DNA from: Tenericutes bacterium HGW-Tenericutes-2
Lineage (GTDB): Bacteria; Bacillota_I; Bacilli_A; Acholeplasmatales; Acholeplasmataceae
Direction of reading: 5' to 3'
Length of the DNA: 64,000 nucleotides
Assembly: GCA_002839095.1 (NCBI GenBank)
Contig: PGXL01000001.1
Coordinates: forward strand, 310,001 to 374,000
The notes beneath the pieces are model-generated. The model saw only the letters and a list, made by a program, of their open reading frames with translations. It was not told the origin of the DNA and did not search any database. Below, one piece after another: positions 9,768 to 18,234 of the stretch (the stretch's first letter is position 1; each line of letters begins with the position of its first letter). A program made the translations under genes and the position numbers.

Positions 9768-10616
9768 CTAAGATTGGTATTTGAAGTTTCTTAACATCTT
9801 AAACATAAGTAGTCCAGCAAGTATAATCATTACACCAAATAATATAACTTCAACTTGACTAAAGTAATAATGTCCTGGTTCATTGAATGAGAATGGAAAC
9901 AGAAAGGTTGTTACTATCATGCCTATAAAACCAATCCAAGTTTTTGGATGATTTTGAATATGCGTATAGATACGCCACTTTTGAATTGATATCGTTATTA
10001 AAAGAATAGCAACTAAGAAAAAAATATAAATAATATGGAATATCATACCTATCTCAGGATTTAAATAGAGTGGTGATGCGAGAATCGGAACCACATGACT
10101 CAAATTGATAGCTAGAGCAATAAAAGATATAGCAATATGTCCGATAAATTTTCTATCAATTAAATGGAGTGTGAACAAGATTACAGGTATACCAATCATA
10201 ATTGCTAGCATCCAAATGCTGCTTAGTGTTAACTCAATTGGTATTATTAATCTATCATCTGGTAAATAAGTATCTAAGATACCATATTCTAAGGCAAAAA
10301 TATCTACAGTAATATATGTCACAAATGCAATCGTAATTGATAACCCTAGTAGAATCGCGTACATGATGTATAAGCTAATTTCTTTTAACTTGAAGTTTGA
10401 TTGATTTTCATAAGGAGTTGTCTTATATGAATCTAACAGGTCATCGACTTTAACACCATAAAGCGCAGATAGCTCCTTCATCATATCAATACTAGGTTCA
10501 CTCAAATCAAGTTCCCATTTAGATATGGTTTGTGGAGTTACATTCATAATGTCAGCAACATCCTTTTGTGTGAGCTTAGCATTCATACGTAGTTTTTTTA
10601 ATCTTTCACCAATCAT
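9768..10616 (-). CDS. XRE-family transcriptional regulator with membrane domain
   Basis: 282 aa. Residues 1-60 are a Cro/CI-type helix-turn-helix (GERLKKLRMNAKLTQKDVADIMNV followed by VSKWE-like ISKWELDLSEPS). The rest carries about six membrane segments. Membrane-bound XRE regulators can couple an envelope signal to transcription. The ATG has a GAGGGGG ribosome site and a well-placed promoter (10650-10678). It heads a two-gene operon with the small membrane protein downstream, which may be its signal partner or target. Confidence 0.85.
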   Translation of the reverse strand: MIGERLKKLRMNAKLTQKDVADIMNVTPQTISKWELDLSEPSIDMMKELSALYGVKVDDLLDSYKTTPYENQSNFKLKEISLYIMYAILLGLSITIAFVTYITVDIFALEYGILDTYLPDDRLIIPIELTLSSIWMLAIMIGIPVILFTLHLIDRKFIGHIAISFIALAINLSHVVPILASPLYLNPEIGMIFHIIYIFFLVAILLITISIQKWRIYTHIQNHPKTWIGFIGMIVTTFLFPFSFNEPGHYYFSQVEVILFGVMIILAGLLMFKMLRNFKYQS

Positions 10617-10649
10617 ATTAATTCCCCCTCAAGGTTTGATGTCACATTT

Positions 10650-10678
10650 ATTATAAATTGAAATTATAAGTTATACAA
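10650..10678 (-). promoter_or_regulatory. Promoter of the XRE membrane-regulator operon
   Basis: Minus-strand -35 TTGTAT (10678-10673), 17-base spacer, -10 TATAAT (10655-10650), about 35 bases before the ATG at 10616. Confidence 0.6.
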
Positions 10679-10835
10679 TCACAAATTGGTTGAACGACTC
10701 AATGTTTAGTTGAATTGTATAATAAACACATATATGAATAAAAAGAATTTGTTTGAGAAAAGGCCTTGTCCTGATGTTTTAAGGCTTTAGCTAAGTAAGA
10801 AAGGATGACTGAATTAATATTAAACAATTATCAAA

Positions 10836-10870
10836 GAAAAGCTCTTCTCCTAGCTGGAGAAAAGCTTTTC
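10836..10870 (-). terminator. Strong hairpin terminator after the 766-aa lipoprotein gene
   Basis: A 15-base-pair stem with a single mismatch (GAAAAGCT.TTCTCC arms) around the loop TAGCT. On the minus strand TTTTC TTT follows. It lies 30 bases past the lipoprotein stop. Confidence 0.75.
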
Positions 10871-10899
10871 AAACTTCTATGACTTGTGCTTTATATTAA

Positions 10900-13200
10900 C
10901 TATGGGCTTATTATCCTTACAGCAACTGTCCATATTGGTTCATACGATCTACACATAATAGTATATGTCCCCGCTTCTAGCGTTATTTGTCCTCCTCCCA
11001 CATTAGAATAGATGATTCGATTATTCCTAATGAGTTGAGCAGTTTCAGTAGAAAATATATGTACCGTTGAAGTTTCTTCTAATGTGAAATTATACCCATC
11101 ATAATCTCCTGTATAATCCATCGTAGATTCTGTTAAATAAAATCCGATAGGTATTTCTTCAACAAATGGGTATACGGATGTATCCGCTCCACCACCTGTA
11201 AATTTATATAATATCAGTAAATAATCAACAGGAAAATTATCTACAGTATAATAAGACGGAGGATTCACTGTAACAAAATAATCGCCAGGTTGTAGTCGAT
11301 AAACAAACTTATCCGATTGACGGAGAATGTCAACTCTATTATTCATCGAGTCATATAATTCAAACCTTTCATTTTGATAAAATAAAACGTCAGTGGTATG
11401 AAATAATGTAAACTTGTATTCGATAAATTCTCCTAAATGCTGAATTTGTCCTTCATAACTTGGAAACGAGAATAGGTTACCGGTTAGTTTATCATAAGAT
11501 TGAAGTGAATCAATTTGATGAGTTGTTCCAATAAAATCACTTACCTGATATCTAATACTATAAACAGTATCATAATGATTAGAGCTCCTATAATAGTAAC
11601 TACCTGGGATAAGGGATATTGAGTGATTATTTTTTATACTACAAACAAATGTTCCGTTGCTTCTAAATAATGCGCCTTTCCCATCTTCTATATCGCCACT
11701 TGACATTAAGTACTCAAATGTATATCGTTTGCGTTCTGTAACTTCAAAGGCTATAAACTGGTTAGGGATGTGTTCATCAGTTACCATTAATTCATCTGTA
11801 AACTGATCACTCATCATTAGCATAGAATCATCAGGGTTCATTGCATGAACAACTGGTGTAATTTCAATCGTTACTACTCCACTTGATGCTCCATTTGGAT
11901 TATGTAGATAAATGATTGGATTAATAGTAGTCGTAAAATAACTAAAACCCTCAGGAGGTAATTGTACAGAAGTGAAATAAGGTGGATTTGCACTTTCGAA
12001 ATATAGCATATTTTGATTAGAATCTATGATGGAAATATAAGCATTTGTAGTTAAGTCAAAATCAAATGAAATGAAATCATATGCCGATTCAATTTCATAA
12101 TCAAATAATCCATTCTCACTCACAGTATAAGAGGTTGTTTCAATACCGTCTGTTTCTGATTCTATTTTTGATACATCTAGGATATACGGTTCAGATGATA
12201 ATGGATAATCTATAGTTATCGTATAATAACCATCTGCTGGAATATTATAGAAGTGTTGGATGTTTCTTGGATTATTCTCATACCAATTATAAACATCCTT
12301 AAAGACTCTTAATTCTGAAGCATCAAAATCTTTAGATGAGATTTGAATATGGTGATATTCTTCTTCTAAATGATTGGTGTATACGCCATAATTTCCTGCC
12401 TCAAAATAAGCATAGTATTGGCTTATATAATACTTGTTATTAGTAAACACAATGGGTTTATTGATATCTATTGGAATTTGTGCTTCTCTAGAAGACATTG
12501 GATAGAATTTAGTATCATCTCCTAAATCCAGCAATTGAAAACTATGGTGAGAACATACTGCACTCATAACAATCTCTAATTTAATATCTAATATATCAAA
12601 ATCCATAGAAATGACATATTCGAATGTATCGTTAGTAAACTTGAAAAGCATTTCAATTGATATATCATTGAATTCCTCTTCACTTATACCTGATCCAATT
12701 AAAACATCTTTTAAATCCTTCTTCATGGATTCAGGCATAAATTCAACAAGCTTACCAGCTATTTTGTACTTGTTTCTAGTGATTTTCTTCACTTCAACTT
12801 TGCTTAAGTCAAATTCAAGATTATCAAGCGGATTATCAATTGAGTCCAAAGATACGGAATTCACTTCATATAGCTGCAAGCCATTAACGACAAAATTGTT
12901 ATCCAACGTATAGGTTCTTAATGAATTATTATGTATATATTGAACTTCCTTAATATCACCCGCGGTAATTTCTACATAATACGGATCTTTTTGAGTAAGT
13001 ACGGTTATACTTTCCTTAAATGACTCTGTTTGATTATTTTGAGTGATATCAATATCAATTGTCATTTCAATTTTAAATTGATTTCCTTTATTTTCAAAAT
13101 CACTCATTTTTGAGCTTAATTCTTTCATCGATTCAGATGATGATTGACAACCTGATAATAAAAATAATATCAATACAATCATAAAACCTAGTTTTCTCAT
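10900..13200 (-). CDS. Large uncharacterised lipoprotein
   Basis: 766 aa. The signal peptide ends in lipobox LLSGC (residues 14-18), so the mature protein is a lipid-anchored surface protein. Residues ~30-230 resemble the LppX/LolA-like layout of a lipoprotein N-domain (K-rich, alternating strands, an outer-membrane-free organism notwithstanding). The rest is beta-rich with recurrent Y..DLS / GYYTITI-like segments that suggest three or more related beta-sandwich (PPC-like) domains. No catalytic motif is visible. It stands alone between a terminator and the next gene, with an AGAGGT ribosome site. Function unknown. Confidence 0.75.
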   Translation of the reverse strand: MRKLGFMIVLILFLLSGCQSSSESMKELSSKMSDFENKGNQFKIEMTIDIDITQNNQTESFKESITVLTQKDPYYVEITAGDIKEVQYIHNNSLRTYTLDNNFVVNGLQLYEVNSVSLDSIDNPLDNLEFDLSKVEVKKITRNKYKIAGKLVEFMPESMKKDLKDVLIGSGISEEEFNDISIEMLFKFTNDTFEYVISMDFDILDIKLEIVMSAVCSHHSFQLLDLGDDTKFYPMSSREAQIPIDINKPIVFTNNKYYISQYYAYFEAGNYGVYTNHLEEEYHHIQISSKDFDASELRVFKDVYNWYENNPRNIQHFYNIPADGYYTITIDYPLSSEPYILDVSKIESETDGIETTSYTVSENGLFDYEIESAYDFISFDFDLTTNAYISIIDSNQNMLYFESANPPYFTSVQLPPEGFSYFTTTINPIIYLHNPNGASSGVVTIEITPVVHAMNPDDSMLMMSDQFTDELMVTDEHIPNQFIAFEVTERKRYTFEYLMSSGDIEDGKGALFRSNGTFVCSIKNNHSISLIPGSYYYRSSNHYDTVYSIRYQVSDFIGTTHQIDSLQSYDKLTGNLFSFPSYEGQIQHLGEFIEYKFTLFHTTDVLFYQNERFELYDSMNNRVDILRQSDKFVYRLQPGDYFVTVNPPSYYTVDNFPVDYLLILYKFTGGGADTSVYPFVEEIPIGFYLTESTMDYTGDYDGYNFTLEETSTVHIFSTETAQLIRNNRIIYSNVGGGQITLEAGTYTIMCRSYEPIWTVAVRIISP

Positions 13201-13237
13201 GTGATTACCTCTATATTTATCGTTTCATCCAGTCTCA

Positions 13238-13726
13238 TTATATATTTTTATCTCTATTGTTAAGATTGTTAATAATAATGTTTAATTGTCTAATCATATG
13301 TGAGATTGTTAAAAGACCAACACCAATTGAAACACCGAAAAAAATGACTAATAATCCAATACCTATAGCTCCGCTGGCTAATGAAAAAACTCCAATAACT
13401 AAACTAAAGAAGCCATATATAATACCAAGAACTTCTGCACCACGAAATCTTACCGAGTTGGTTTCTACTGTTGATTCTCCTAATGAGATCTGTACTAATG
13501 ATTCTAATCTTTCAAGTTCTTGATCTGTAACGTCTTCATATACTTTTTTATAATATCGAGGCTTATTATTTTCCAAAATCACCTGATTAAACTCTTCTGA
13601 TTGAGGACCATAAACTTCAGTATATAATTTATGCTTCTCAAGTAGTTCTTTTCTTCTCAGCATCTTTTCTTTCAATAGTTCTGAATCTACTTTTTGAATG
13701 AGTGATTCATATATTTCTTTTCCCAT
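13238..13726 (-). CDS. Hypothetical membrane protein with long N-terminal coil
   Basis: 162 aa. The first ~95 residues are charged and helical. Two adjacent hydrophobic segments (GAEVLGIIYGFFSLVIGVF and GIGLLVIFFGVSIGVGLL) form a hairpin near 100-145, and the tail is hydrophilic. The layout (coil, two-helix hairpin, tail) matches the unrelated-looking protein at 19637-20155, so they may be members of one loose family. Its overlap with neighbours is nil and no partner is evident. Confidence 0.65.
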   Translation of the reverse strand: MGKEIYESLIQKVDSELLKEKMLRRKELLEKHKLYTEVYGPQSEEFNQVILENNKPRYYKKVYEDVTDQELERLESLVQISLGESTVETNSVRFRGAEVLGIIYGFFSLVIGVFSLASGAIGIGLLVIFFGVSIGVGLLTISHMIRQLNIIINNLNNRDKNI

Positions 13727-13780
13727 TAGTTCCCCCCGATTATTATGTTTATATATTGTTTTTTATTTCTTATTAGATAC

Positions 13781-15583
13781 TTAATCTACTACTGCATCTT
13801 CTAATGCAGCATCTATATTTCCATCACCATATAAAATACGTTCTATTGCATAACCAACCTTTTCTCTAACAAACTCAGATCTAATAAACGATGGAGCAAA
13901 GAACATATCATCTAATTGTAGATACATTGCATTAGCAACCATTGAGGTATACTTTTGAGCAGTTGTTGGATTATTTAAGAACTCTTGATAAGGAGCAGTT
14001 TGAAATGCACTTGTTCGAATAGGTATGCTACCTGTATTGATGGCCCAATCTGCACTATTTTCAGTATTCGTGATAAATTTAAGAAATAGCCATGAAGCAA
14101 GCTTTTCTTGATCTGTTCCTGTATTGACTAAGGCTAGATCTAATCCCTTTTGTAAAACAGCTTTTGAATCTGATAATTCACTATTGTATGGAATTGGAGC
14201 AACTCCAATTTCAAATATAGGTTGTCCTGTATTTGGATTAATTGGTGGGATGTTATATCTAATCTCTGAGGATGAACTAATCAAAGCAAGCGTCTTTTGT
14301 TGCATAAATGGATTTGTTCCATAATCCTCATTCCAAAATTGAGGAGTAGTAATACTACCTTTATTGGTCTTTAGGAAATTCATAGCTTCGATTGTATTTA
14401 CATTATCTTCCCATAAGCATTCACCAGTCATTGTATTATAATTTAAGCTTGTATATGCTCCATCAAACTGTTTTATAAATGTGATAAAAGCATTACCTGC
14501 TGAATCATAGGTTACTGGTATGACCTGACTTAGGTTGTTATATTGAGCTCCATAGGTTCTAAGGAATGGGGTTATTGAAATGACATCATTCCATGTCTTT
14601 GGAATTTCTTTATTAATTGAAGTAAATGCTGTTTGATTATAGATCATGACTTCAGTTGATTTTGAGAAGGGTAGTCCGTAGAAGTTATGATTAGCATCAT
14701 ATTGACTGCTTTCTTCTCTAAAAGATAATAGGATATCCTCAAGTGATTCTGAGTTACTTAATCCATATGTAGGATCATTTATATAAGGATTAAGATTTAG
14801 GATAAAACTTTGATATTTATATTCAGCAAGATTGTAGGCAGTCGCTTCTATGATATTAGGCTTTGCAGTGTTATGAGCAAAAGAGGACTGTAAACTATTC
14901 TTAAGTATATCTAATGAAGAGGTAGCATCAGGAATGTTTACTGTGATATGCGGATACAAATTCATAAACTCATTTGCATATTTAATGAGTAAATCTCTTT
15001 TTGTAGTTCTTTCTATATGCCACATCGTAATCTCTATGGGTGCAGTTACTAAACCGAGAGTGTTCCATTTCGCATAGAGTGTGATGTTAGTTTCAGGCAT
15101 TGTTGTAAATATGTAAGGAGTTGTATAATCTTGGTCTATATACCAATTGTCAAATGTGGAAAGACCATCCATAGTAGGATCTGTTGGTTTTTGGATTGCT
15201 GATTGAAAATCAGCTGTTATAGGTTCAACGGGAGTTCCTCCCATTGAATCAAATGTGATTGTAAATTGTCTTGCATCAGTAGCCGGAATCCATTTCGCGT
15301 ATACAGTCATAGTAGCAGCAATCTTTGACTCTGGGATGGATTTATTGGTGAGTTTTTCTGTGAATGTCTCATTATCCCAATACCATCCATCAAATATGTA
15401 TCCATCTTTTGTAGGATTATTAGGTAGGCTGATGGATTTACCATCTGTAAGAATAGGAGTGATTAAAGACCCTCCGTTGGTGTTAAACTCTAGAGATACC
15501 TCTGGAGTTTTTGTACATGCAAGCAAAAAGACTCCTAAGGACAGGAGAATTGAAAATAAAAATATTGATTTTAAGTTTTTCAT
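13781..15583 (-). CDS. Extracellular solute-binding lipoprotein with two N-terminal B-repeats
   Basis: 600 aa. Lipobox LLAC at residues 20-23, then two Listeria-Bacteroides repeats (about 30-98 and 105-175, each ending in a YAKW motif). Next comes a family 1 (maltose-type) ABC solute-binding domain beginning ITMWHIERTT. The binding domain shows the usual NIIEATAYNLAEY and late W.FLKFITN segments. Normally such proteins work with two permeases and an ATPase, but none is encoded here, so it is an orphan receptor or serves a distant transporter. Fusion of surface-adhesion repeats to a binding protein is unusual. The promoter at 15619-15647 is well formed and a GGGGGC ribosome site precedes the ATG. 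Confidence 0.88.
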   Translation of the reverse strand: MKNLKSIFLFSILLSLGVFLLACTKTPEVSLEFNTNGGSLITPILTDGKSISLPNNPTKDGYIFDGWYWDNETFTEKLTNKSIPESKIAATMTVYAKWIPATDARQFTITFDSMGGTPVEPITADFQSAIQKPTDPTMDGLSTFDNWYIDQDYTTPYIFTTMPETNITLYAKWNTLGLVTAPIEITMWHIERTTKRDLLIKYANEFMNLYPHITVNIPDATSSLDILKNSLQSSFAHNTAKPNIIEATAYNLAEYKYQSFILNLNPYINDPTYGLSNSESLEDILLSFREESSQYDANHNFYGLPFSKSTEVMIYNQTAFTSINKEIPKTWNDVISITPFLRTYGAQYNNLSQVIPVTYDSAGNAFITFIKQFDGAYTSLNYNTMTGECLWEDNVNTIEAMNFLKTNKGSITTPQFWNEDYGTNPFMQQKTLALISSSSEIRYNIPPINPNTGQPIFEIGVAPIPYNSELSDSKAVLQKGLDLALVNTGTDQEKLASWLFLKFITNTENSADWAINTGSIPIRTSAFQTAPYQEFLNNPTTAQKYTSMVANAMYLQLDDMFFAPSFIRSEFVREKVGYAIERILYGDGNIDAALEDAVVD

Positions 15584-15618
15584 TGAATGCCCCCAAAAAT
15601 GAAAATTTGTTTATATTA

Positions 15619-15647
15619 ATTATATCATGTTTGGTTTATAGTGTGAA
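15619..15647 (-). promoter_or_regulatory. Promoter of the solute-binding lipoprotein gene
   Basis: Minus-strand -35 TTCACA (15647-15642), 17-base spacer, -10 TATAAT (15624-15619), 35 bases before the ATG. Close to the sigma-A consensus. Confidence 0.65.
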
Positions 15648-15663
15648 TCCATAATTTAAATAG

Positions 15664-15699
15664 TAAAAAAGATGTTCAGAAATCATACCAAACACCTTT
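15664..15699 (-). terminator. Terminator downstream of the LytTR/membrane-protein pair
   Basis: AAAGGTGTT pairs with GAACATCTTT (one G-T pair) around a loop. Six T follow on the minus strand. It lies 75 bases past the stop of the membrane protein gene at 15773-16414. Confidence 0.6.
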
Positions 15700-15772
15700 A
15701 ACATTAGATATTCATTTTTTATACTTTATACTTCACTTTTTATAAATATATTTTTAGTGTGTACATACATTT

Positions 15773-16414
15773 TTAAAGCGGATTGTATGCTTCTCCAATC
15801 GTCACAGTCACTATGCCTTCTTGTATATATGCTTGAATTTGTGATAAATCAATGGTTTCATCAACTATTGTAACTTCAACTCTATTATTTTTCATACTTA
15901 ATGAAACACTGGCAAAATTATAGTTTTTAATATTGATAGAGAGGATCTTGTACACCTCTTTTAATTCTGAATAACTAAATCTAACTTTAACAAACTGAAT
16001 GCCACCATTTGTTAGGGCATCAGTTAATTCAGTTGGTACATCTTCAGTTAAGCAAACTACATAATTGTTATTGCTGTCAAGATAATACCCCGAAAAGTAG
16101 ATATTATACTCTTCATAAGCAATTTTGATGAGTCCATGTGGGAAATTACCATCATCGAAACGTTCATAATCAAGTATTTTCATTAAATCGTTATTCTCAC
16201 TTTCTAGAGCATTTGCTTTAATTATCGAAAAAGAACTTACAACAACTAGGAGTCCTAAAATAATCGCTATATTAAAAGTCATCGGTGTGACCTTTAAGTG
16301 TAAAGCTTTCTTTCCTCTAACAACTGCATTTAGATTCGAGTAATACTTAAACCAATATAAAATACCTAAAGATATAGTAAATAATAGTAAACCAAATATC
16401 AGATAATTGTTCAT
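15773..16414 (-). CDS. Hypothetical two-helix membrane protein
   Basis: 213 aa. One hydrophobic segment lies at residues 3-18 and a second at about 47-65; the remaining ~145 residues form a hydrophilic, probably extracellular, domain containing a YEEYNIYFSGYYLDSNNNY strand pattern. No family recognised. It starts nine bases after the stop of the LytTR gene, so the two are cotranscribed. It may be a membrane partner for the LytTR protein, as in LytTR regulatory systems where a membrane inhibitor restrains a stand-alone LytTR regulator; this is an inference from the pairing. Confidence 0.65.
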   Translation of the reverse strand: MNNYLIFGLLLFTISLGILYWFKYYSNLNAVVRGKKALHLKVTPMTFNIAIILGLLVVVSSFSIIKANALESENNDLMKILDYERFDDGNFPHGLIKIAYEEYNIYFSGYYLDSNNNYVVCLTEDVPTELTDALTNGGIQFVKVRFSYSELKEVYKILSINIKNYNFASVSLSMKNNRVEVTIVDETIDLSQIQAYIQEGIVTVTIGEAYNPL

Positions 16415-16423
16415 GCTAACCTC

Positions 16424-16873
16424 CTATGCCCCTATTTTGTTTCTAAAACTGTTTAAATACATTCTTGTTACATATACAATCATTTTATTCTTGAGTACAA
16501 TTTTTATCCTTGAGTTTAGTTGAGGGACTATTTTGAATATTTTCTCTTTTGTAATAATTTGAGATTTATTAATTCTTATAATATTCTCGTCTTCAAAAAT
16601 ACCTTCTACTTCATATAGTTTTTCTTTGATTGAATACTCTTTGTCCATAGTATGCAAAACAATCTTGTGGGCAAAACTTTCGATGAGTATAGTATCGTTA
16701 TAGCCAATAATCGTAGAATGACCATCTTGATCGATACCAAAGACAGTTGATTGCTTATAATCATTTTCTTTAAACAGTAGATTTGCATCATCTGTTATTT
16801 CAAATCCACCTTTGATTAACATTTCCTTATACTTCTCATAGTTTTGACTTCCACATAATAATCTAATTTTCAT
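16424..16873 (-). CDS. Stand-alone LytTR-domain DNA-binding protein
   Basis: 149 aa. There is no receiver domain. Residues ~45-147 match the LytTR fold: a DTILIESFAHKIVLHT strand pair, then a KEKLYEVEGIF segment and an INKSQIITKEKIFKIVPQLNSRI segment typical of the FxRxHRSxLVN block. LytTR proteins without a receiver are often controlled by a membrane protein encoded next door, which fits the gene immediately downstream. Target unknown. Confidence 0.8.
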   Translation of the reverse strand: MKIRLLCGSQNYEKYKEMLIKGGFEITDDANLLFKENDYKQSTVFGIDQDGHSTIIGYNDTILIESFAHKIVLHTMDKEYSIKEKLYEVEGIFEDENIIRINKSQIITKEKIFKIVPQLNSRIKIVLKNKMIVYVTRMYLNSFRNKIGA

Positions 16874-16961
16874 CTTGACCCTCCCTGAATTTATAATACA
16901 TTGATTTTAAGTATTAAGAATCGACATTAACATATGTTACGTTTATTATCGCATATAATGC

Positions 16962-16998
16962 AAAAAAAGAACCCCAGTTATAGAAATCAACTGTGGTT
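16962..16998 (-). terminator. Terminator in the gap before the LytTR gene
   Basis: AACCACAGTT/AACTGGGGTT arms around a nine-base loop, then seven T on the minus strand. It would stop transcripts coming from the 17.1-17.9 kb side and so insulate the LytTR gene. Confidence 0.7.
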
Positions 16999-17076
16999 AA
17001 AGAAAATCTAATTTATAGATTAATTCACTTCTAAAATCTCGTTATGTAATCGATAGAGATTTGCAAAAAAATCATT

Positions 17077-17222
17077 TTATTTCATTGTGTAAGCATTTTT
17101 TCTTGTTAGTTCAAGTATTTCTTTTGCTGAAGAATATTCCTTTTCCTTGTACTCAAAAACGTCGATAATAAAGAGAAGAGTTGATCAAATGAGTACTCGC
17201 TAATTGTATATTTTGAAGACAT
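17077..17222 (-). pseudogene. Small frameshifted gene remnant
   Basis: The 413-base gap 16874-17286 holds no intact gene. From an ATG at 17222 a frame reads MSSKYTISEYSFDQLFS. A second frame continues with IIDVFEYKEKEYSSAKEILE and ends at a TAA at 17077. Together they read like one ~48-residue protein broken by an indel near 17,170. I recognise no family. Low confidence; it may be the end of a decayed gene. Confidence 0.3.
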
Positions 17223-17286
17223 TTGAAATTTGCTAAAAACTCACTTGGCTTTTAATCGACACGGACATTAAACGGTTTTTTAGTAA

Positions 17287-17940
17287 TCATTTATTTGTGT
17301 TTGCAATATCAAATTCATTATATCTATCAATAGCAAATTTCCTTGATAAAAACCATTTTAATGACATTGTGCTAATGTAATATATAATTACAATAATGCC
17401 TATATAGAAAATTAAACTTATTACAATTCCCTGATTCTCTTTAGGAACTTCAATACTATTATTTAGAAAAAAAACTATTGGATAACCTATGGCACTAGAA
17501 ATATATGGAATGGTTTTATATTTCCTTATATTCTTCTTACTTTGAATTATTTTATACCTGCTATACAAAAATATTGGTAAAAGAACTATTTGCAAAATAA
17601 GCACTCCATAAAACAATACCTCAGAAAATGAGTTTAAATATTGCAAAGCGTAATACGGTAAAATGTTAAATGTTATTAGTATAAAAAACAGTTCAACGGT
17701 ATATGCAAAAAATGCATTGCTAAAACTCCAATATTTATATGAACATAAATTAACAATTAAAATTACGAAGGCTAAAAAAATTGTTAGATATATGATTAAA
17801 ATAACGTAATGTGCTTCTATTAATAGTGTTAAAATTCCAACAATTGTTAACATGCATATTCCAATTATATTTTTTATTATGATTTTTTTATCAACAATGT
17901 ATCCTTTATTAATAAAGTCTATAGCGTTTTTTTTTACCAT
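17287..17940 (-). CDS. Hypothetical multi-pass membrane protein
   Basis: 217 aa with about six hydrophobic segments, N-terminal KKNAIDFINKGYIVDKK and a short hydrophilic tail. No motif recognised. It is flanked on both sides by gaps with decayed coding sequence, and its own base composition is more AT-rich than the genes before 16 kb. It may be recently acquired or decaying. Confidence 0.55.
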   Translation of the reverse strand: MVKKNAIDFINKGYIVDKKIIIKNIIGICMLTIVGILTLLIEAHYVILIIYLTIFLAFVILIVNLCSYKYWSFSNAFFAYTVELFFILITFNILPYYALQYLNSFSEVLFYGVLILQIVLLPIFLYSRYKIIQSKKNIRKYKTIPYISSAIGYPIVFFLNNSIEVPKENQGIVISLIFYIGIIVIIYYISTMSLKWFLSRKFAIDRYNEFDIANTNK

Positions 17941-18048
17941 TTTATTCCCCTAATTATATAAAGTTTTAACTAATAATATTGCTTAACGATGGTTTAATCA
18001 AATAATCTACTGTTGCTCTTACTTCGAATACCATGTAAATCTTTTTGG

Positions 18049-18162
18049 TCATATGAGAGTAAATACAGCTACTAATAATACAGTTAACCCCCCAATAAAC
18101 TGCTGTTTAGCATCATTTCTGAGATGACGATAAACAATAATTTGTAAAGCAAGCATTAACAT
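18049..18162 (-). pseudogene. Truncated small membrane protein remnant
   Basis: The 294-base gap 17941-18234 contains a 37-codon frame starting ATG at 18162 and ending TGA at 18049. It has two hydrophobic stretches around a YRHLRNDAKQQ connector. Stops close the frame just upstream, so it looks like the tail of a lost membrane protein gene, though a genuine small protein cannot be excluded. Confidence 0.3.
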
Positions 18163-18234
18163 CAATGTAACAAGTAACTTATGTGTAACGCTGAAGTTTC
18201 ATTAATATTATATATATGATTTCATACCCTTATT

